A DNA stretch of 64,000 bases from positions 7,316,001 through 7,380,000 of the forward strand of contig NC_052612.1 of assembly GCF_016545825.1 (NCBI RefSeq), in the 5' to 3' direction. Both the position numbers and the translations under genes were made by a program. The DNA is from Eucalyptus grandis (lineage: Eukaryota > Streptophyta > Magnoliopsida > Myrtales > Myrtaceae). The notes under the pieces are model-generated. The model was not told the DNA's origin. It searched no databases and saw only the letters and a program-made list of their open reading frames with translations. Below are positions 56,064 to 64,000 of the stretch, one piece after another (the stretch's first letter is position 1; each line of letters opens with the position of its first letter).

Positions 56064-56898
56064 TAGGAGTAAGCAATTCTAAGTTCCTTACAAATTTCGC
56101 CTAGAACCTAGAATCTATCATCGGGTACAAATTCTTCATTTTTTAGAACCTAAAACCTATTTGTTGGAACTTAGAATTTTGAAATCTACCCCGTCACAAG
56201 TTCCACGTTGGTTTCAGAGTCCAACATGTTCTTTTTTTTTTTTCATTTTTAATATGAACGCAATAATAATAAACAAGCTTATCATTCATCAAAGAGAATA
56301 CAAAATGAATAAAATTATCAACAAAAGAAAAAGAATTCTTAGTAAGGAATTCAACTAAATAAAAATAAAGGTGAGCGGTTCCAAATTCCGTATAGGTTTC
56401 ACCTAAAACTTAAAACTTACCTATTAGAACAAGTTCTTCATTTTTTGAAACCTAAATCCTACTTTGCATACCCTAGAACTTCAAACCTATCCTATCATAG
56501 GTTCCAAGATCTACCTAAGTCTCATTTATATTATTATTTAAATAATTACGATTCACTAATCATAATTTATACTTAGATATACGCAAAAATATAAACATTA
56601 ATAAAGTAAAAATATTAGTTATAAAATGAAAATTCAAACTAGTACTTCTAGATTATACACTCATCATCGAATAGTATCGAACAGTATGGAATATCGAAGA
56701 ATCGCACAAAGACATAAATCAAGAAAACTATTCAAACTCATTCTAGATTCTATGTTCTATGTTCCAAGTTCCTCAAACTAAGAATCTAGAACCTTCCTAT
56801 TGCAAGAGATTTCTCATTTTTTGGAATTTGAAACTTATCCTGCATTTGGAAACCATACCTTGGAATTTGGAACCTACCTAGAATCATGCTTACTCCTA
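56064..56898. mobile_element. Non-autonomous hAT-like element (MITE)
   Basis: TIRs TAGGAGTAAGCA (56,064) and TGCTTACTCCTA (56,887-56,898) are one or two changes away from the large hAT's TAGGGGTGAGCG. The interior has repeated 'gttcc', 'ggaac' and 'aaccta' words and two tandem modules starting at 56,064 and about 56,369 (both with 'ttcttcattttttgaaacct'-like cores). The second module starts 'aggtgagcggttcc', nearly the big hAT's TIR. The flanking 8-mers (gatatatg and atatatag) do not match exactly. It contains no transposase. Confidence 0.65.
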
Positions 56899-56929
56899 AT
56901 ATATAGCCCTTGAATATATATAGTCCACG

Positions 56930-58590
56930 GGCTGGTCTAGTATGGTCTGGGCAAGGGCCTGACGTGCCGGCCCAGTCCGGGCTTCATTCTCCCTAATAAA
57001 GGCCCAACCGAGAAAGGGGGAAAAGAGAAACCCAGCCCAAAGCCTACTCATCCGAACAAACCAAATTAAGCCCCGAATTCAATATTCTTTTAGTGAAAAC
57101 AAAGCCCAAAATTACCAATTTAGCAATTCAAGCCCACCCAATGACCTAATTTTTCCTTTTGCTTTCTCTTCAAACGTGCCTACTCACAACCTCGTGGCTT
57201 CACAGAAGCATCCCCACCCGCTTCTCTCTTCCCCAAGGACCGAAGACGTTGCTGGTTCGAGCAACCAGGTTTAGCCAAAAAAATTCAGGCACCATTTAAA
57301 CCATGCCCCGCCATTACGCGGCTGTCATTCATGGCAATAACCACCACCGTCTTTCCTCTTCCCTCCTCGCCGGCCAAGTACCGGTTGCCCAGAAACACGA
57401 CTCGCACAGAAAGAACGTCGAAACAAGAACGTGCAAAGTGAAGCATAGCAACGAGGATTTACCAAGATTCGTTTGACAAGCGACGAGCACCCACGACGGA
57501 CGGAGAACTAAGAATCAACAGCACGAATCTTACTTGAACATTTCGTCGAACACGTGGAAGGCATCGGCTAAAAGGGAGCTCTAGACTTGCCCGACACGGA
57601 CCCAAAATCAACAAACAACGGACCAGCAAAACTTGACCCCAACATGGGGACGTCTCATGTGTGCTTAGTGTAGGCGTGAATGGAAAGCAGCAAACCGCAA
57701 CCATGAAGAACACAAGTGGGCATCTAACTTTAGGCATTTTGTCGAGCATGTGGTATACACAAATTGGGAGTGAGGAACGGGGACGACCGCGCCCGGGCTC
57801 GAGCCGGGATTCAAAGAAATCGATACACTAGGCCTCAAGACATTAGTACGCACACAAATAAGGCCGGAAACTCGCATGAACCGGAAAGCAGCAGCCCAGT
57901 CCGGCGAGCCCGAAACAGGGCATGGGCACAAAAAAGGGCGGTCGGCAGAGAGTCCCTACCCAGCTCGCGGCGTCGGACGGCGGACGAGCTCGATAGATCG
58001 GGCTACGTCCGTCCGCCTCGCTCGTCTCCTAGCCGGGATCCTCGGGAAGCCGACCCCGAATCGGGAAAAGCGAAGACGGCCCGAACGGGGACCTACCATG
58101 GCCTCGAAGTGGACAAGGAGCGGCGGCGGATCATCAGTTTTGGTTCGGAAGTGGAGGCCAACAGCGGCTCTCTCAGTCGCGTTCTCTCTCTCTCAACTCA
58201 CGGGTCTCTCTTTCGCGGCCCTCTCTCCTCGGATCCGAATCCCTCTCGCCTCGTACTTGACCCCCTCCGATTTCTCCCTCCTCCCCGACCTCTGGCCTTC
58301 TGAGAAAGCCGGTCGGCGGAGGCGCTTCGGCCGCCGGTCCTTCGCGCCGACCGGCCCCCCTTGGCTGAACCAGCATCACATCACCCGTCGCCTCCAGCGC
58401 CGCCTGCTCTGCTCCTTCTGCTGCGGCCGCCCCCGCTGGCGTGAGGAAGAAGCGGGAGGGAGGAAGGAGGGGCCGGGCCGGGGTGAGAAGCACAAGCAGA
58501 GTAGGCCCTGGGCCCACTCGGGGAAGAAAGGAGAAAAGGGGGCTAAGGCGAAGGCCCAGCTCCCGTGGGCCCTTTTTTTATATAAATAAT
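56930..58590. other. GC-rich region, unassigned
   Basis: The composition changes sharply from AT-rich to GC-rich from about 57,330, and ends with 'ggcccagctcccgtgggccc' before AT-rich DNA at 58,575. The overlapping open frames at 57,764-58,589 on both strands match no family I know and follow from composition. It may be an LTR-type or captured GC-rich fragment; I cannot show termini. Confidence 0.4.
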
Positions 58591-58796
58591 ATTAAATAGG
58601 GTTAAATAAGAGAGAATAAAACTAAAATAAAACTTAAAATGCAAATAATATTAATGCTTATATGATGTGAAAATCGTTTTTGTTAGGGTCAAATTGATTT
58701 CAAATTTTTTATATTATTTTAATTTTAGATGTTTAGTCAAAATTTAAGTATCAATAAATATAAATGTCAAACGCAAGAGTAAAAATAAAAAAGAAA

Positions 58797-59303
58797 GGGT
58801 TAATACCTAGAAAACCCCAAACTGGTACACTTGTGACAAATTTACCCCAAACTATTTTTTGACCATGAAAAACCCCAAACTGGTAAACCCGTGACAAATT
58901 TACCCCGACTAACTATAAAAAACCCTAAACGGGTACACTTATGACAAATTTACCCCAAACTAATTTATTTGACTGCAAAAACTCTAAACTGGTAAATTTG
59001 TGACAAATATACCTCTGCTAAATTGGATTAATACCACAAAAAAATCAAAAAAATTATAAACTGTGACAAACGGAGCGTAAAATCCTAAATTGGTATACCG
59101 ATTAACTGTCACGTGCCATTAACTTAATAATTTGAGAATAAAATTTAACAAAAACTAACATAGGGTAAATTTGTCACAAGTGTACCAGTTTGGGGTAAAT
59201 TTGTCAAATGTATACCAGTTTGGGGTTTTTGGTGATCAAAAAAATAGTTCAGGGTAAATTTGTCACAAGTGTACCAGTTTGGGGTTTTTTAAGGTATTTG
59301 CCC
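58797..59303. mobile_element. MITE with iterated 'gacaaatttacccca' modules
   Basis: The ends GGGTTAATACC (58,797) and GGTATTTGCCC (59,293-59,303) are inverted with mismatches. Inside the left end, a module of about 55-60 bp (aaccccaaactggtacac...gacaaatttacccca) occurs four times in direct order; on the right it occurs three times inverted. Flanking AAAAGAAA occurs on both sides (58,789-58,796 and 59,304-59,311), a possible 8-bp duplication but in A-rich sequence. It is related to the element at 17,740-18,370. Confidence 0.75.
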
Positions 59304-59311
59304 AAAAGAAA

Positions 59312-62155
59312 AGAATTAAAGAAGAGACAAGTGTGGTTGCACCTTTATCCCACCATGTGACTGAAATTGTTTACGAAAGTAAAAAATTCAACGAACATCA
59401 CTTGCTCTAGTTTTAATTGAATTATTGTGAACCTTATTTCTCCACCACGCATCCTCGTTAAAGTCATCCTTTGATGAATCAAAATTTGTCTATATGTTAT
59501 ACGTAGTGACACGTGTAATTCAGTGTGGCTCTTTTGATGGGACAAATTTCTCACATCACCAATTACCTCTTATTAGGATAAGTTCTTTCAAGGAAGGATC
59601 CTATATTCTTTTTTTTTTTTAATAATATCGTTGTTGTTGTCGGTGACGTGTTCCTTTTCCAAATTAATTGGAATATATCATTTTAAATAGATAAGATCTC
59701 TACCTTAAATGGGAGTATGAGTTTCAAACGCCTATGATATATTATTATTGATAGTCACACAAAAATAACATGACAGTTGATGCTACGGTATGACACATAA
59801 TAAATAAAGGTGAAAAGCCATATTTTAGTAAAACAAATTCAAAACCGAGTGTTGAGATTATTTATCAACATGGACATCAACTTATAGCATCTCCTTTTAC
59901 TAATGAATAGGGCTTGGATTAAATAATCAACCTAGTGATAGTCTAAAATAGCTCTTTTTGCCTTGCTCCTTTAGCTTTGGACATCAACTTTATATATTTT
60001 TTAATTTACTTGTAATCTTATTTGGTAAAATCTATACATGTGCATCGAAAGTGCACGATCTAAAAGAGTTCATCAATGTCGTAGCCACAACCAAGAAGTA
60101 TGTGTGATTTGTTTTTAGATCCCACATAAACTGAAAGCACGCTAACATTTGGATCAATATCAAATTACTTGTGGATTGCCGACTATGAAAGCATAAAGGA
60201 GTAACTATATAAATTAATCCTAGCTAGGATCTTCCTACATTTCTACATGGGTAGGCATTTAAATGATCAATGGGAGAGAGATTATATATAAATCATAATT
60301 CAAAGTGACGATTTACTCTATGATGACGATGATAATTATATAAAATTGAGAGGATAAATTTTTTTTTTTGGCCTGGTAGAGTCTATAAAGAACTACACAA
60401 TACATCGGGATGATCATTAGATGAAAGTGCATGCTTACAACATTGAAAATCATTTTGTAGGGTATAGATCTACCAAATTGTTCAAACATTGTTTTAATGG
60501 TTTCCCTTGGATGAAAGACTCTTCCTCTAACACATGATTTACTTAATTTAATCAGTCCAAGAGAGAGATACACCACCCACGTGCCCCATAAGCAACGGGG
60601 AATTTGTCTAATATGTTATGATGTACAAGACCGTACAATTCCATTCGCTCTTTTGATAAATATAAATTATCATGCAATCGGTGAATTCAAATCTAATGTT
60701 ATTAAGATATTTCACGTGTGCACGTGTGGTTTTGGGTCTAATAGATCAAACCAACATACAACGTCAACTTCAGACAAACACATTTTTGGTCGTTCACTCT
60801 TCCTTTATAAAAATCCCTTTGAAGGCCAAATGTCTGATAGTCCTTGATACTTGACACCCTAAAGTTTACTTAGCAAAGGTTCAATAAAGTCAGGTTTTGG
60901 AAGGGTCATCAGGAGTATTACAAGTCGGAACGAGTAAAACAAGGATCTCTGTAAAGTTAACCACCTTGTTGAAGTTGCATTTGATGAATGAATTAATCCC
61001 AACTGAAATTCTTTTAGAGCATATGTTAACAAGACAATCGCAAAATTGTCGTCAAATAAAGCACCCAGGCCAAAAGCGGAATTCATCACGATGATTTTTG
61101 GATTGAAGTGGTGAAAAAGCTTGGTCGAGAGTTAATTGGGAGATAGAGAAAGCTCAAACTTTAGGATAAGCAATTTTGTGGCTAATAATAGAAGCTACAA
61201 AAGGTTTTGGCCACTCACGCACGTGCCAGGTCTGCTCTCACGTGCACGCGGACCCTGGTCTGTGTCTCGGCCTCTCAAATCTCTCTCTCCTGTTCTTCAA
61301 TCTCCACTTTCCGTCACCCATTAATCCCATCTTCCTCGCTGACATGAAGTCATTAACATTCGATTTGATCCCCAAAAAGAGAAATCAACACTTATCGCAT
61401 GAATCAAAAGCAAATACTATGGAATCGGTGTCCCATGAGGCTGATCTTATATGATAACGTCTTTGTATCGGCTACATACATTATGTACAAATAAAGTGTA
61501 ATTATACTATCATATTTTCGTTAATTCACCTCTTTGATCCAATATTATTTGTTGACGTTGCCCTTAAAAAAATCAGGACATGACATCCTCCTTAGTTGAT
61601 TGATATATGACAAGGGTCGACAAAAAAGACAGCATCTAAGTTAACAATTTGGGAAGATTAATGTTTGTGATGGAGGATATTAACTTATTACGTGGCAGAA
61701 TCTTTCTGACATCGTACAATTAGCTATCAAGCAAACTTTTTCGCCTTTTGTTTTTCAAGAAACAAACAATCACAAGTTTTTAAAAACCAAATGCCCATTA
61801 TATTTCAATATTTAGATGATAGAAAATTATTCAATTTACCAAAAGTTTTTTTTCTGTGGATTGAAAATAATAAATTTATATTTGGAAAAAAAAACTTCTG
61901 TTTACGGTAAGAAATCATTTATCCTAATTTTTTGCTAATTCTTATAGATTAAATTAGCCTAAATTAGACTTTATTAACGCATATTAGTGGATTCACTTGC
62001 TATCAAACACCATAAAATTAATTTTTCTCCAGCATGTTTTGGCACGAAAGAACACCAGAAAATTATTTAATTTCTCTGGAATTAATTTTTTTTGAAAATA
62101 CTTTTCAGTGATAAATTTTCGCTAAAAAGGCGCATCCAAGCTACATTTTTGTTAA
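59312..62155. other. Spacer, no supported gene
   Basis: AT-rich and mostly unique-looking. Several short open frames (59,345-59,554; 60,313-60,576; 60,581-60,847; 61,136-61,454) carry no recognised domain. There are no clear terminal repeats. Confidence 0.4.
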
Positions 62156-62159
62156 CCCT

Positions 62160-62385
62160 GTTCTCCCTCTCTCCTTCTCTCGCTCTCTGCCTGCTGCAGT
62201 TCTCTGCTCTCTCTGAGCTACTCTTTCTTCGCCAACTGTACAAAAGGCCAAAAAATATAATTGAGTTTCACCAGCAATTATGCACCTCTCTCTCTCTCTC
62301 TCTGCTGCAGCTCTTTTTTTCGTCAGCTGTACCAAAGGTCAAAAAATGTAGTTGAGTTTCACCGGGAATTATGCGAGAGAATATT
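62160..62385. repeat. 91-bp tandem duplication with CT microsatellite
   Basis: Two units each contain a CT-run, 'ctgctgcag', 'caactgtacaaaaggccaaa' or 'cagctgtaccaaaggtcaaa', and 'ttgagtttcacc' (at 62,261 and 62,352, 91 bp apart). The CT-run of the second unit is longer. Confidence 0.75.
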
Positions 62386-63745
62386 GGCTACGTCTGCTAC
62401 TCCAGGCAAATAAGAAGGCACTCAAATTACGCCACATGTCCAACGTGGCCCACGTTGTCAGGCCAATTTCCTTTGAAGTGAAGAGAAGTCCGCGTTGTCA
62501 GGCCAATTTTGAAATATGTTTGGCTCTTCCTCTTGAGGGAGAGGGAACCGCGTTCTCCCCTGTTCTCCCGGCTCCCTCTCTCTTTTGCGCCCGACTCTCT
62601 CTCCCTCCGACCCCTCGTCCGACGCCCCCGACTGACGCACCATCGCGCCCGATCGACGGACCACTGTGCAGCCTTTCTTTACTCTTCAGGTTTTGTTGCT
62701 TTGATTTCTTGACTCATGGCTTCTGTCCTATGATATGCTTCATGTGCTACCATGTTCTGTTAGATCTGGGTTTTGGCGACGGTTTTCCTGTCTTATGGGA
62801 TCTGACTCTTTTAAGGATACTCGAACATCATAGTTTTGTTGCTTTCTGAGCTATGCATGCACATTCAAACATCACATGGCTTTTTGTAATTGCATTTAGC
62901 TTGATATAAGAATGTTTAATTCTTTGGATTAGCTAACTTTGATCTGCATTTCGTTACTGCTAATTCTGCCTCACCCCAGCTTCTAGATTGCCCTGAGAAA
63001 TCTGGTCATCTTTAGTTTGTTGTGAGCATAATTTGAATTTGCAGCCCCACCCAAAAGAGAAAACCCTACATGTTCACAGCGAAAATTCTAAGTCAATTAA
63101 AGTGAGAATTTGCAGACTATCAAGAAAAAGTTGGTTTTTCACAAAAGTGCTATTAAGTTATAAATAAGTCATATGGAAATCAGGTAACACTTTTTTTAAT
63201 CAATAATTTTTTAACACTTACCAATTCCTTCAGGAATTTATCCGCATGAAAAATATCCGTTTGTTTTAAAATGGAGTAGTAAAGTCGTCCCTGTGACGTA
63301 TGAGAGTTAATTGCCTTTTTAACAATTTGCGTCTGGATGGCCTCTTCACTAAACAAGAGGTCTTCTTGTAAATGGCATAATTATGATTTTTTGGGTGTCG
63401 AATTGTCGTGATCATAATTATTATTACTTTTTTTACCAAGATCATGTGTTCTACGTTGGTCCAATTCTAAGGAAATTTGTTTCCCCCGTAACAGGGGGGT
63501 GAATTGATTTTTCAAGATATTGAAAATCAATTTTGTAAAACCTACCCCTATAAAAATTGTGCTTCTACTACAAGTATACTAGCAATTTAAACAGGACAAA
63601 CTAAAAAGTTTAGAGAAAGAAAAATTGCAAAATGAGAATTATGAAAGTTCGATTCGGGTATACATACTCCTCTTTCTAGCTCTAATAGCCCAAATAGACT
63701 GAACTCTACTAGCTATGCCAAGAGTACAAATACATCTTGTTTTGA
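62386..63745. other. Spacer, possible leader-like sequence, no supported gene
   Basis: A GC-rich patch (62,530-62,670) is followed by T-rich sequence that resembles a 5' UTR and intron of a plant gene, but no exon is recognisable. The frame at 62,352-62,849 has no domain. Confidence 0.35.
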
Positions 63746-63749
63746 AAAT

Positions 63750-64000
63750 TACTCGATCAGTCTTAAACTTTTCAATTTTGCAAATTTAGTTTTAAACATT
63801 TGTGTGAAATTTCAATATATTCATTTCAGTCATTTTTCGCCGGAAATTTCTGACGTGACATTATCGTTGGCCATCCTATGTAGCAAACCGCTATGCCCAC
63901 GATTTTCAGCTAAAATTGACGAAAAGACTAAATTGAAATTTCACACAAAAAGTCTAGTTGATGACCGAATTAATATCCGTGCAATAAGTCTAGGATTGAT
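63750..64000. mobile_element. Small inverted-repeat element at the window edge
   Basis: 'gtgtgaaatttcaatata' (about 63,804) is inverted at about 63,930 ('attgaaatttcacacaaa'), and 'cgatcagtcttaaac' is roughly inverted near the end ('agtctaggattgat'). 'tctgacgtgaca' and 'gttggccatcctatgtagc' resemble the family X centre. The right end may be cut off by the window. Confidence 0.5.

Noticed and set aside
57764..58589. Overlapping frames of 179 and 237 codons
   Set aside because: GC-rich region with both strands open, no recognisable motif and no splice or start context.

Overview
This window looks like nuclear DNA of a flowering plant, a eudicot and probably a woody one. The evidence is intron-bearing plant gene families (Bet v 1/PR-10, LRR receptor kinases, ACD6-type ankyrin-PGG proteins), low gene density, AT-rich spacers and dense layers of plant transposons. 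A Myrtaceae-like genome is a guess from the style of the repeats, not something shown here. No gene in the window is clearly complete and intact. Most of what can be read is decaying gene duplicates cut up by transposons.

Layout. 0-5.5 kb: an eroded minus-strand Ty1/copia internal region between truncated copies of a long LTR family. 6.9-7.7 kb: a PIF/Harbinger-type non-autonomous element with TAA target duplications. 8-10 kb: an ankyrin/PGG (ACD6-like) gene with a degraded ankyrin part and a clean last exon. 11-11.9 kb: a long-TIR element (family X). 13-16.7 kb: PR-10 remnants, an LRR-receptor-kinase fragment and a SINE insertion. 16.9-22.8 kb: two copies of a segment carrying tandem tRNA-like repeats (one copy split by a MITE), with a PR-10 pseudogene between them. 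23-25 kb: a broken glycine-rich protein gene. 26-32.5 kb: GC-rich, repeat-derived sequence. 32.6-34.1 kb: another PR-10 pseudogene with flanks. 51.5-54.4 kb: two more PR-10 remnants and a receptor-kinase pseudogene. 54.4-64 kb: small TIR elements and unassigned sequence. All six PR-10 remnants lie on the minus strand and share flanks, so they are a tandemly amplified cluster that has decayed.

The core is a nest of transposons at 34.1-50.6 kb. A roughly 0.7-kb long-TIR element (X) sits in PR-10 flank. Its left TIR is interrupted by a 9.3-kb hAT transposon (perfect 16-bp TIRs and perfect 8-bp target duplication). Its centre is interrupted by a 3.26-kb solo LTR (perfect 5-bp duplication), which is itself interrupted by a second 3.2-kb solo LTR of the same family (perfect 5-bp duplication). 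Besides a frameshifted BED-finger transposase, the hAT carries same-strand, intron-containing fragments that I read as six unrelated host genes: a plastid-type GNAT acetyltransferase, beta-adaptin, a kinesin-14, the type-B histone acetyltransferase HAT1/HAG2, a PH-RCC1-FYVE protein and a MATE transporter. This multi-gene capture by a hAT element is the most notable thing in the window. Just beyond it lies a large inverted duplication (50.55-51.46 kb) that includes the end of X.
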